In this document: positions 11,895 to 22,363 of the stretch, in pieces
Layout of the letters: each line of letters opens with the position of its first letter
Position numbering within the stretch: position 1 is the stretch's first letter
Assembly (NCBI RefSeq): GCF_042186555.1
Contig: NC_133326.1
Coordinates: forward strand, 97,522,144-97,586,143
Direction: 5' to 3'
Length of the DNA: 64,000 nucleotides
Source: Aquarana catesbeiana
Lineage: Eukaryota > Chordata > Amphibia > Anura > Ranidae
Notes under the pieces: model-generated
Databases searched by the model: none
Seen by the model: the letters and a program-made list of their open reading frames with translations, nothing else
Told to the model about the DNA's origin: nothing
Program-made: the position numbers and the translations under genes

Positions 11895-12076
11895 TGCCCC
11901 GTTTATAGTCCTGACATACGTGTTTTATGTCACCGCGTTCAGAACGATCGGATTTTCCGACAACTTTGTGCGACCGTGTGTATGCAAGACAAGTTTGAGC
12001 CAACATCCGTCGGGAAAAAATCCATGGATTTTGTTGTCGGAATGTCCAATCAATGTCCGATCGTGTGTACAGGGCA
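11895..12076. mobile_element. Harbinger-like MITE, short form
   Basis: Begins TGCCCCGTTTATAG after TTA (11892-11894) and ends GTGTACAGGGCA before TAA (12077-12079). The body matches 29766-29946 nearly base for base: the acgatcggattttccgacaa motif, then ttgttgtcggaatgtcc. It therefore equals only the right two-fifths of the long form, yet it has TGCCCC-type sequence at both ends and a 3-bp TWA flank on each side. Confidence 0.75.
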
Positions 12077-12079
12077 TAA

Positions 12080-12682
12080 GAATGGAGATATATAGGAACC
12101 TTCCTCCTCATGGATATACAGTATGCAGGATATACAAAAAATAATGGAGGACATCCATAGCATAATACCGTTTATTAAAAATAGAATATATAAAAATGTA
12201 GCCAGATGGCTCCTTACATTTAAAAGTGCCTCTCCTGGCACTGGGGCTGCTGGCTTATCATTACAGAAGGTGTGGGTATGTCAGCCTCACGTCCACCTCC
12301 GTGGGTAGCGTGCGTTCCACCCCCTACAATTGTCAACCAGAAGGACCGGAAGTGGCATAGAATAGCGTGACCAGGTACCGCCTTGACATACGTTTCGTGA
12401 TTACGTCTTCAGGTGACCGCTTTCTAAATAAAACAAACTGTAAAGCAGGCCATAGACGAGTAGAAAACCAAATGTTTTGTCAAACAAAAAAAGAAAATGG
12501 CGTTCGCTTTTTACATATGATTGTGCTATCATTGTTTCGAAAATTTGCCCTGCTAAACAACAGTTTATTTCTTCACCTGAAGAAAATGATGCAATGCATT
12601 TTGACCTTAAAACTTTACACGCCTTTGTTTTGTTGCATCTGGAATACATTCAGTTGATTTAAACTGAGGGTTAAGTTGGGCT
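12080..12682. other. Unclassified repeat-like sequence
   Basis: 12380-12412 contains acgtttcgtgattacg followed by tcttcagg, similar to a motif at 45008-45040. 12440-12470 has the aggccatagacga motif seen at MITE ends. No complete element could be delimited and no gene was found. Confidence 0.35.
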
Positions 12683-13604
12683 TTAACCACTTGCCGACCG
12701 CCTCACGCATATATACGTGAGCAGAGCGGCACGGGCAGGCAAAATCACGTACCTGGTACGTGATTGCCTTCCCGCGGGCGGGGGGTCCGATCGGACCCCC
12801 CCCCGGTGCCATCGGCGGTCGGCGTTTGGCTGGGAGAGTTGAGAGACGAGGGGGAGGCAATCCGATCGTGGCCCCCCCCTCGCGATCGCTCCCAGCCAAT
12901 GAGAAACATCCCCTGCCTCTGTATAGTACACAGAGGCAGAGGATGTGATGTCATCTCTCCTCGGCTGGCCAGTTTCCGTTCCAGCACCGAGGAGAGATGA
13001 CATGTAAGTGCACCAACACACACACAACACAGTAGAACATGCCAGGCACACTAAACACCCCCGATCCCCCCCCCCGATCGCCCCCCGATCCCCCCCCAAT
13101 CACCCCCCCCCCTGTCACAAACTGACACCAAGCAGGTTTTTTTGTTTTGTTTTGTTTTTTTCCTGATTACTGCATAGTGTCAGTTTGTGACAGTTAGCAG
13201 TGGTAGGACAGTTAGTATTAGCCCCCTGTAGGTCTAGGGTACCCCCCTAACCCCCCCTAATAAAGTTTTAACCCCTTGATCACCCCCTGTCACCAGTGTC
13301 GCTAAGCGATCATTTTTCTGATCGCTGTATTAGTGTCGCTGGTGACGCTAGTTAGGAACGTAAATATTTAGGTTCGCTGTCAGCGTTTTATAGCGATAGG
13401 GACCCCCATATACTACCTAATAAATGTTTTAACCCCTTGATTGCCCCCTAGTTAACCCTTTCACCACTGATCACCGTATAACTGTTACGGGTGACGCTGG
13501 TTAGTTCGTTTATTTTTTTTAGTGTCAGGGCACCCGCCGTTTATTACCGAATAAAGGTTTAGCCCCCTGATTGCCCGGCGGTGATATGCGTCGCCCCAGG
13601 CAGC

Positions 13605-14215
13605 GTCAGATTAGCGCCAGTACCGCGAACACCCACGCACGCACCGTACACGCACCGTACACATCCCTTAGTGGTATAGTATCTGAACGCATCAATATCT
13701 GATCCGATCAGATCTATACTAGCGTCCCCAGCAGATTAGGGTTCCCAAAAACGCAGTGTTAGCGGGATCAGCCCAGATACCTGCTAGCACCTGCGTTTTG
13801 CCCCTCCGCCCAGCCCACCCAAGTGCAGTATCGATCGATCACTGTCACTTACAAAACACTAAACGCATAACTGCAGCGTTCGCAGAGTCAGGCCTGATCC
13901 CTGCGATCGCTAACAGTTTTTTTGGTAGCATTTTGGTGAACTGGCAAGCACCAGCCCCAAGCAGCGTCAGATTAGCGCCAGTACCACTAACACCCACGCA
14001 CGCACCGTACACCTCCCTTAGTGGTATAGTATCTGATCGGATCAATATCTGATCCGATCAGATCTATACTAGCGTCCCCAGCAGTTTAGGGTTCCCAAAA
14101 ACGCAGTGTTAGTGGGATCAGCCCAGATACCTGCTAGCACCTGCGTTTTGCCCCTCCGCCCGGCCCAGCCCAGCCCACCCAAGTGCAGTATCGATCGATC
14201 ACTGTCACTTTTTTT
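13605..14215. repeat. Direct duplication with 350-bp spacing
   Basis: The stretch from gattagcgccagtacc through acctgcgttttgcccctccg occurs twice, for example gttcccaaaaacgcagtg at 13741 and again at 14091. The copies are about 95% alike by eye. The spacing is 350 bp. It lies upstream of the transposase remnant and includes palindromic gatcggatcaatatctgatc. Confidence 0.85.
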
Positions 14216-14289
14216 TGTAGCGTTTTGGTGAACTGGCAAGCGCCAGCGGCCTAGTACACCCCGGTCGTAGTCATACATCCAGCACTGCA

Positions 14290-14689
14290 GTAACACTTGG
14301 TGACGTGGCGAGTCCCATAAGTGCAGTTCAAGCTGGTGAGGTGGCAAGCACAAGTAGTGTCGCGCTGCCACCAAAAAGACAAACACAGGCCCGTCGTGCC
14401 CATAATGCCCTTCCTGCTGCATTCGCCAATCCTAATTGGGAACCCACCACTTCTGCAGCGCCCGTATTTCCCCCATTCACATCCCCAACCAAATGCAGTC
14501 GGCTGCATGAGAGGCATTTATATGTCCTCCCGAGTACCCCTACCCAAAGAACCCCCCCAAAAAAGATGTGTCTGCAGCAAACGCGGATATAGGCGTGACA
14601 CCCGCTATTATTGTCCCTCCTGTCCTGATAATCCTGGTCTTTGCATTGGTGAATGTTTTGAACACTACCATTCACTAGTTGAGTATTAG
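14290..14689 (+). pseudogene. piggyBac-type transposase remnant, core deleted, zinc-ribbon kept
   Basis: Two adjoining frames encode opposite ends of a piggyBac transposase. One frame (to about 14565) includes NPNWEPTTSAAPVF, resembling the N-terminal region upstream of the DDE fold. A +1 shift then leads into the C-terminal cysteine-rich domain: RCVCSKRG, DTRYYCPSCP and LCIGECFEHYH, ending at a stop at 14687-14689. The C-x-C, C-x2-C, C-x3-C and H-x-H pattern matches the zinc-ribbon that closes many piggyBac/PGBD4-like transposases and binds the element's ends. The family's usual 500-600 residues, including the three catalytic aspartates, are absent between the two parts. It therefore cannot encode an active transposase. 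Family assignment rests on the zinc-ribbon and on TTAA ends of the enclosing element. Confidence 0.7.
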
Positions 14690-16211
14690 CGTAGGGTACA
14701 GCATTCCACAGACTAGGCACACTTTCACAGGGTCTCCCAAGATGCCATCGCATTTTGAGAGACCCGAACCTGGAACCGGTTACAGTTATAAAAGTTACAG
14801 TTACAAAAAAAAAGTGTAAAAAAAAAAAAAAAACACAAACAAAAATAAAAAAAAATAGTTGTCGTTTTATTGTTCTCTCTCTCTCTATTCTCTCTCTGGT
14901 GTTCTGCTCTTTTTTACTGTATTCTATTCTGCAATGTTTTATTGTTATTATGTTTTATCATGTTTGCTTTTCAGGTATGCAATTTTTTATACTTTACCGT
15001 TTACTGTGCTTTATTGTTAACCATTTTTTTGTCTTCAGGTACGCCATTCACGACTTTGAGTGGTTATACCAGAATGATGCCTGCAGGTTTAGGTATCATC
15101 TTGGTATCATTCTTTTCAGCCAGCGGTCGGCTTTCATGTAAAAGCAATCCTAGCGGCTAATTAGCCTCTAGACTGCTTTTACAAGCAGTGGGAGGGAATG
15201 CCCCCCCCCCCCACCGTCTTCCGTGTTTTTCTCTGGCTCTCCTGTCTCAACAGGGAACCTGAGAATGCAGCCGGTGATTCAGCCAGCTGACCATAGAGCT
15301 GATCAGAGACCAGAGTGGCTCCAAACATCTCTATGGCCTAAGAAACCGGAAGCTACGAGCATTTTAGGACTTAGATTTCGCCGGATGTAAACAGCGCCAT
15401 TGGGAAATTGGGAAAGCATTTTATCACACCGATCTTGGTGTGGTCAGATGCTTTGAGGGCAGAGGAGAAATCTAGGGTCTAATAGACCCCAATTTTTTCA
15501 AAAAAGAGTACCTGTCACTACCTATTGCTATCATAGGGGATATTTACATTCCCTGAGATAACAATAAAAATGATTTAAAAAAAAATATGAAAGGAACAGT
15601 TTAAAAATAAGATAAAAAAGCAAAAAAATAATAAAGAAAAAAAAAAAAAAAAAAAAAAAAAAGCACCCCTGTCCCCCCTGCTCTCGCGCTAAGGCGAACG
15701 CAAGCGTCGGTCTGGCGTCAAATGTAAACAGCAATTGCACCATGCATGTAAGGTATCACCGCGAAGGTCAGATCGAGGGCAGTAATTTTAGCAGTAGACC
15801 TCCTCTGTAAATCTAAAGTGGTAACCTGTAAAGGCTTTTAAAGGCTTTTAAAAATGTATTAATTTTGTTGCCACTGCACGTTTGTGCGCAATTGTAAAGC
15901 ATGTCATGTTTGGTATCCATGTACTCGGCCTAAGATCATCTTTTTTATTTCATCAAACATTTGGGCAATATAGTGTGTTTTAGTGCATTAAAATTTAAAA
16001 AAGTGTGTTTTTTCCACAAAAAATGCGTTTGAAAAATCGCTGCGCAATTACTGTGTGAAAAAAAAAAATGAAACACCCACCATTTTAATCTGTAGGGCAT
16101 TTGCTTTAAAATAATATATAATGTTTGGGGGTTCAAAGTAATTTTCTTGCAAAAAAAAAAAATTTTTTCATGTAATCAAAAAGTGTCAGAAAGGGCTTTG
16201 TCTTCAAGTGG
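14690..16211. other. Non-coding 3' part of the piggyBac-family element
   Basis: Holds CT-rich sequence (14870-14905), a hairpin-like segment (gtaaaagcaatcctag at 15138 against ctagactgcttttac at 15167), poly(A) runs (15636-15662) and a segment shared with the short element at 7882-8523. No coding frame was recognised. Confidence 0.55.
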
Positions 16212-16224
16212 TTAGAAGAGTGGG

Positions 16225-17345
16225 TGATGTGTGACATAAGCTTCTAAATGTTGTGCATAAAATGCCAGGACAGTTCAAACCCCCCCAAATGACCCCATTT
16301 TGGAAAGTAGACACCCCAAGCTATTTGCTGAGAGGCATGTCGAGTCCATGGAATATTTTATATTGTGACACAAGTTGCGGGAAAGAGACAAATTTTTTTT
16401 TTTTTTTTTTTTTTTGCACAAAGTTGTCACTAAATGTTATATTGCTCAAACATGCCATGGGGATTTGTGAAATTACACCCCAAAATAAATTCTGTTGCTT
16501 CTCCTGAGTACGGGGATACCACATGTGTGGGACTTTTTGGGAGCCTAGCCGCGTACGGGACCCCGAAAACCAAGAACCGCCTTCAGGCTTTCTAAGGCCG
16601 TAAATTTTTGATTTCACTCTTCACTGCCTATCACAGTTTCGGAGGCCATGGAAAGCCCAGGTGGCACAAAACCCCCCCAAATGACCCAATTTTGGAAAGT
16701 AGACACCCCAAGCTATTTGCTGAGAGGTATAGTGAGTATTTTGCAGACCTCACTTTTTGTCATAAGGTTTTGAAAATTGAAAAAAGAAAAAAAAAAAATT
16801 TTTTTTCTGGTCTTTCTTCATTTTCAAAAACAAATGAGAGCTGCAAAATACTCACCATGCCTCTCAGCAAATAGCTTGGGGTGTCTACTTTCCAAAATGG
16901 GGTCATTTGGGGGAGGTTTGTGCCATCTTGGCATTTTATGGCCTTCAAAACTGTGATAGGTAGTGAGGAGTGAAATCAAAAATGTATGCCCTTAGAAATC
17001 CTGAAGGTGGTGCTGGGTTTTCGGGGCCCCGTACGCGGCTAGGCTCCCAAAAAGTGCCACACATGTGGTATCCCCGTACTCAGGAGAAGCAGCTGAATGT
17101 ATTTTGGGGTGCAATTCCACATACGCCCATGGCCTATGTGAGCAATATATCATTTAGTGACAACTTTTTGTAAATTTTTTTTTTTTTTTTGTCATTATTC
17201 AATCACTTGGGACAAAAAAAATAAATATTCAATGGGCTCAACATGCCTCTCAGCAATTTCCTTGGGGTGTCTACTTTCCAAAATGGGGTCATTTGGGGGG
17301 GGTTTGTACTGCCCTGCCATTTTAGCACCTCAAGAAATGACATAG
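16225..17345. repeat. Long palindrome, arms about 560 bp
   Basis: The left arm is repeated as its reverse complement in the right arm around a centre near 16795. Three pairs show this: gaccccattttggaaagtag (16290 and 16685) against ctactttccaaaatggggtc (16885 and 17270); gtacggggataccacatgtg (16508) against cacatgtggtatccccgtac (17060); and ttcactcttcactgcctatc (16613) against gataggtagtgaggagtgaa (16955). T- and A-runs at 16393-16415 and 17178-17190 are the matching mid-arm tracts. A transcript could fold into a long double-stranded hairpin. Confidence 0.9.
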
Positions 17346-17706
17346 GCAGTCATAAACTAACAGCTGTGTAAATTCCAGAAAATGTACCCTAGTTTGTAGA
17401 CGCTATAACTTTTGCGCAAACCAATAAATATACGCTTATTGACATTTTTTTTACCAAAGACATGTGGCCGAATACATTTTGGCCTAAATGTTTGACTAAA
17501 ATTTAGTTTATTGGATTTTTTTTATAACAAAAAGTAGAAAATATCATTTTTTTTCAAAATTTTCAGTCTTTTTCCGTTTATAGCGCAAAAAATAAAAACG
17601 GCAGAGGTGATCAAATACCATCAAAAGAAAGCTCTATTTGTGGGAAGAAAAGGACGCAAATTTCGTTTGGGTACAGCATTGCATGACCGCGCAATTAGCA
17701 GTTAAA

Positions 17707-18721
17707 GCAATTATTGTAAAAAAATACTTCTAGGCCTTTATCTCTAGTGATACTATAGTCATACTGACGCTGATGTTGACATATAGACATATTGATACTG
17801 TTAGCCATAAAAAAATAACCAATCGCCATGCTGCATTAACTGCTATGTATGCTGCTTGGCACCATCTTTGGATCCCCTCATACTCAGCACAGCAGTTGCT
17901 ACATTTGTACATGAATTTGGAACTGTGTTTTTTGAAGGTTCCAAGTGAGGAACTACAGAGTCATCAGCAGTGCTCTTGACTTTGAAATGCTAATTAGACA
18001 TAAATATCACTTTAGTGCTTTCCTTCTTTGTAAAACCTGTTTAACTTCTTCTATTTTTTTTATAGAAAAAAACAAATTAATTTTCTATTGACTAAATCAC
18101 AAATCTGACTGCTGAGTTGTAATGACCACAATTTTTCTTAAAAGCGATGCAAAATCGCTAAGGACAGAAAATATAAACACTATTGCTCTATCACATCAAC
18201 ACATTGCTTTCCACTTCACATTTAGATGCAAAATACCAGTGTGCAGAGATAGTGGACTCTTTGGTATGTAAATGAGAACATCACTGACTTGTTGAATTTG
18301 CCTTTTTATGAGACAGATTTCAACAATAGCTGCAGATTTATAAAACTTCCAGTTAGCCCTAATGGAGCCTTTACTTCAAAGCCATAGGTTGCGGCTATTG
18401 ATATGCTAATGAAGGTGAACTTTAGATCATAAAAAAGGTAGTTTTAAATTTAATTATCCAAACCAGATATTTTGTTAATTGACTGCACACATTTTACCTA
18501 TGTTTATGATGCAGCAGATGCATTTTTGTTTACACATTAGGCAGATTGCCATTGGTATTATGTGCTGTCATAAAACGAATTGCTGGAGTCTTGAAAACTA
18601 AAAAGGTGTATAATAAAGTTGGAAATAAGAGATGGAACAGTAAAAGTTTAACTAAATCCACTTGAGAACTAAAATGCATTTATATTTCATAATATACCCA
18701 TAAACTTTCCCACCCCGCCAT
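17707..18721. other. Low-repeat sequence, candidate unique or conserved non-coding DNA
   Basis: No element ends were recognised. 17960-18560 is complex with several ATTA/TAAT and octamer-like atgcaaat-type cores (gctaattagacataaat near 17990, atatgctaatgaag near 18398). That composition is often seen in developmental enhancers, but there is no direct evidence. No gene was found. Confidence 0.35.
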
Positions 18722-19503
18722 TGTCACGGTTCCATGTACATTGATCCGTCGCTGGGTTTTACCCCCTGTCCGAGCTGCTCGAGTTCCCTCCAATCTGCTC
18801 TGAACCTAGGTATTATTAAGCATTTGCACCTGTGGGTTAGTGTTTAAGCAACGTGTCTCCATGCTGAAGCCAGACCTCCCTATTCCTCTGGCGTTTGCTA
18901 TTCCTTCTGTACGCTTGTATTCTGTGTGTTTGTTCGGTCTTGTCATTGTTCTCCGTGTTTTCCCACTTGCTGCACGCTTGTATTTTCTTGTATTTCTGTC
19001 TGTGTACCCCTTCATTTTTTGTTGCTGTGGGTGCTCTCCACAGCATTGTTTCTTGTCATTGTGCTTTGCCCCTCGTTCCTGTTTGCTGTGTCCATCTCTC
19101 TCTCTCTGCTATTGCCCAGATTCCCCTGCTCTCCTGTGCTTCACACTTGTTCCCTGCGTCCTCACCTAGTGTCTCTTCTTGCTAGCTGCCATAGTCTTTC
19201 CTTTGGTCCTTGTATCCTGTGTGTACCCTGAGTCCATCCTGTGTGCTATCTGCTGGCACTGTGCCTGCACCGGTGTGTTAGAGAGCCACAGCCTGGGGGC
19301 TGCCTTGCAGCGCAACATCCACACCTCCAGTAGCTCTGGTGAAGACCAGGCAGCTCCCTAGATCCTGCAACACCCCTGATTGTGTGTGGTCCCACTGCTC
19401 CTGCACCTCCTAGGATCCATACCCTGGCACACCTGTCATCCCTACTGCTCCACTAGACCCAGAGTTTTAAAGTCCTAGGTGTTCCAGTCCTCAGATCATG
19501 ACA
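18722..19503. repeat. Possible solo LTR or other TG...CA-bounded repeat
   Basis: Begins TGTCACGGTTCC and ends GATCATGACA, a TGTCA/TGACA inverted pair typical of LTR ends. The flanking pentamers, gccat (18717-18721) and cccat (19504-19508), match in four of five bases. The interior is pyrimidine-rich with ctctctctctc near 19097. No polyadenylation signal or internal retroviral domain was seen. Open frames in the CT-rich part give low-complexity Ser/Cys/Leu peptides and are not considered genes. Confidence 0.35.
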
Positions 19504-19874
19504 CCCATGTGTTGTAGCAGCAACCCTGACTGAACCAGTATATACAGTATGTATTGGTTTTGATGCACCAGGTTGAGTGTAGATCAGTAAGGGTTAACTC
19601 ACTGATGTAGGTAGCATTAACTATAGCTCAAGATATCGTCAAAGGGCTGCAAATAATATTCGGTATATGCATTGCTAATAAAATTATGCTGTAGAAATAT
19701 TGCTCTAGACAGTTAAAGTCTACATGAATGCTATAGGAGATGGTCAGAGACTGGATACATGATATAGAAATAAATGAAGACTGGGAATACATTACATGGA
19801 ACTGCTAGAGATCACTCCATTGTAGTCCTTTAACAAATCAATCTTTCCAGGATTCTTGGTTCCTTTAAAACATT
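19504..19874. other. Intervening sequence, nothing recognised
   Basis: AT-rich with no gene, TIR pair or tandem repeat. Confidence 0.4.
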
Positions 19875-20810
19875 AATATACAGAGGAGTGCAGCACATAT
19901 CAGGGCTCAATAAAACATAACAAATGTGATAAAAGGTTCATATAAATCCAAAAAAAGAGCAGACGGTGGACTAGCAGTCTCAGCAGGCAGAGTTTCCACG
20001 TGAGAAAATTTCAATGCAAGAGTGACTTTCCCTCCACCTCCAGAGCAATCGCTTTGCTCACCTCTAAGTGTGGAGCATTGAACTAACAGAAGGTTTAACA
20101 ATGCATGTCCCATACAGGTATAACCTCCAGGCAGGGTCCAGGTCCACCGACCAATATCCCAAGGGGTAAGTATGGTAAGAGAAAAGCAGAATAAGTGCTC
20201 ACTGGTGACGTTATTTTACAAGGCTTTATTGATATAAAAATGGCTACTCACCAGGACTTCAATATACAGCGCATATCAGAGCAGATACTGAGGGTATGGA
20301 ATTTCAGGATGGCAGCGGATGACGTCAGGACGTGGCTCCTCCCCCGTAGGCATTGCGTTCACAAGAACTTTGTCAGTGGGGCGGAGCCAACCAGCGTCAC
20401 CCGTCCTCTTATAAACAAACTAATTTTCATGGAAACATGACACAAATGGAGGCAGCAGCGATAGCCACTCCCCCCCCCCCAACGGAACCAGAGATACCAC
20501 TGTCAGGCAGCATATCCACAGACAGAAAATAGCAATCTTACATTGCCAATGAATCTGAAGGAAGTGAAAATACTGTCCCCCATTGGCCTCTTTATAGAAG
20601 GCAGCACAAATAACAATTTATTCACAAAAATGAACATTAACACCCGCTGTCATCCTGTATACCCACACACCTAATAACAACATACCCAAAAACAATAAAA
20701 AACATTATACAATCAAATTCATATCATAAAATAATAACATAAAAAGATTAAAATTCATAGAAATTCATTAAAAAAATCTTTAAAAAAGGGGTATAGAATA
20801 TGTTAAGCTA

Positions 20811-21281
20811 CTACCTGTCAGAGATAAAGCAATTCAAGTCAAAATTGACATTTAACCCATCAGGTTTTAAAACCTTTGCCTCAAAATTCCAGAATGATTC
20901 TTTCTGGCTTAGGCGACGGATATAGTTACCCCCCTTCCAATGTCTATCGACCTTCTCTATGCCCCAAAATTTAAGACCCCTCAGTTCCCTATCATGACAG
21001 GCTCTAAAATATTTGGAGACACTATGGGATCTTAATCCATTTTTTATATTGTTAACATGCTCCCCAATGTGTACACTCAGGGGCCTGAGCGTTCTGCCAA
21101 TATACTGGAGTCCATAATTGCACTTCAGCATATATACAAACCTCTGCGTGTTGCATATGATCACATTCTTAATCTGATACTTCCGATTGGTAGAGAAGGA
21201 AGTGAATTCTTTGCGTTTTTTAGTGTTACACTTACATTGTCTGCATGCGACGCATCTATCACAAGCGTAGAAGCCTGACAA
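20811..21281 (-). pseudogene. Penelope-like GIY-YIG endonuclease (C-terminal part)
   Basis: A 156-codon open frame. Residues 7-18 form a Cys-rich motif (CDRCVACRQCKC), the zinc-binding linker placed between reverse transcriptase and endonuclease in Penelope-like elements. Residues 49-62 give the GIY-YIG core (VYMLKC, then LQYIG), with Arg66 and Glu74-His75 further on as in family active sites. The late segment FEAKVLKPDGLN precedes the stop. In the family this nuclease nicks target DNA for priming. The frame is open to its stop, but no reverse transcriptase lies upstream on this strand: homology to the other copy stops near 21330. It is a 5'-truncated copy and not a functional element. Confidence 0.85.
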
Positions 21282-21386
21282 AAAAAATAAAAAATTCTAT
21301 TTTTTCTAAAAATAGGTGGGTTAATCCAGTGTTTAGATTTCTGCCTCACCAAAAACTACGTTTGGTATGATAGATAGTTTTTTCTC

Positions 21387-22227
21387 CAAGTTATGGGCGT
21401 AGCCATGGGGGCCAAATTCGCCCCCAGTATGGTGAATTTATTCATGGCCCTGTGGGAGGAGGAGTCTATTTTCCACAATCGTCCAGGCCAGTTGGTATGC
21501 TAAAAAAGCTACTTTGATGATCTGATTATGGTGTGGGATGGTGATATGCCTAGCCTTGAAACCTTCCTATTAGGGTTGAACAACAGCACCAAGAATATAT
21601 CCCTTTCTTGGAACATTGATACCGTATGTATGGTGTACGTTGATTTGGAAATTTTTAAGGGGACCAGTATAGAACATGGAGTTACTTCAAACCTACAGAT
21701 AGAAATGGGTACATCCCACTTGATAGCAGCCACCACAGTACATGGTTGTGTAACATCCCCAGAGGCCAGTTTATTTGCCTAAGGCGTAATTGCGCCCCTT
21801 GATTCTGATTATCAGGATCATTCATTCATCTTGGCAAATAGATTCATCCAAAAGGGGTACCAATCTGAGCAGGTCAATTCTAAGAGAGAAAAGATAGGTA
21901 ATTTGTACAGAAAAACACTAGTTGCTGACTCTAACGGAGGAAAGCATGAAAATAAACAAGAATATAAAATTGTTCTCGACTATAATGTGATATATAAGCA
22001 ATTTGAGAGGGTGTCCTTAGGAAGGATAGGGTATTGGGTATAGTTCTCCCCAATTGCCCTCAATTTATTTACAGCCCCGACGCTTAGAGATGTCATTGCC
22101 CCTGGAGTGATTGTCCCACCTATTTTTAGAGAAAATAGAATTTAAAATTTTTTGTCAGGCTTCTACGCTTGTGGTAGATGCGTAGCATGCAGACAATGTA
22201 AGTGTAACACTAAAAAAAACACAAAGA
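21387..22227 (+). pseudogene. Penelope-like reverse transcriptase C-terminus plus zinc motif
   Basis: A single reading frame continues across the interval with only in-frame stops (TAA 21498, TAA 21780, TAG 22041, TAA 22138). It starts in the reverse-transcriptase region GVAMGAKFAPSMVNLFM, followed by the catalytic YFDD at 21510-21521 and then WDGDMPSLETFL. Downstream, EYKIVLDYNV and VPPIFREN lead to the Cys-rich motif near 22160 (FYACGRCVACRQCKC). The endonuclease that should follow is mostly deleted: only a short remnant and the terminal DFDLNCFISDR (22328-22363) remain. The reverse transcriptase N-terminal half is missing upstream. Confidence 0.8.
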
Positions 22228-22363
22228 ATTAACTTCCTTCTCTACCAATTGGAAGTATCAGATTAGGAATTTGATCACATGCAACATGCAGGGGTTTGTG
22301 TTGAGTGTTTGTATTTGTGTTGGGCTAAATGTCGACTTTGATTTGAATTGCTTTATCTCTGAC

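Larger units (their letters stand above)
12683..17706. mobile_element. Large piggyBac-family element, right end truncated
   Basis: The left end is TTAA (12683-12686) followed by CCACTTGCCGACCGCCTCAC. This is nearly the reverse complement of the right end of 51484-52482. The last 310 bp (17395-17706), read in reverse, align with 51560-51900, but the outermost 75 bp or so seen there are missing, so the right terminus is lost. An internal CAAGTGGTTA at 16206-16214 marks where shorter family members end. Contents in order: GC-rich 5' part with a hairpin (ctgtcacaaactgacac at 13112 against its complement near 13180), a 350-bp duplication, a broken transposase remnant with a zinc-ribbon, AT-rich 3' part, and a palindrome of about 1.1 kb. 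TTAA ends plus the zinc-ribbon support piggyBac. Confidence 0.7.

Noticed and set aside
12615..13099. Overlapping GC-rich open frames on both strands
   Set aside because: They lie in the GC-rich terminal part of the piggyBac-family element, have no domain and conflict with each other in strand and frame.
18806..19361. Several overlapping frames in a CT-rich region that resemble membrane or Cys-rich proteins
   Set aside because: Low-complexity pyrimidine-rich DNA yields Leu/Ser/Cys/Phe codons in all frames. It is better explained as part of an LTR-like repeat.
20195..20440. 81-codon frame, mirrored at 22727-22975 on the other strand
   Set aside because: The two frames are the inverted 3' tails of the Penelope-like copies, read antisense. 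The similarity is explained by repeat homology, not protein conservation.
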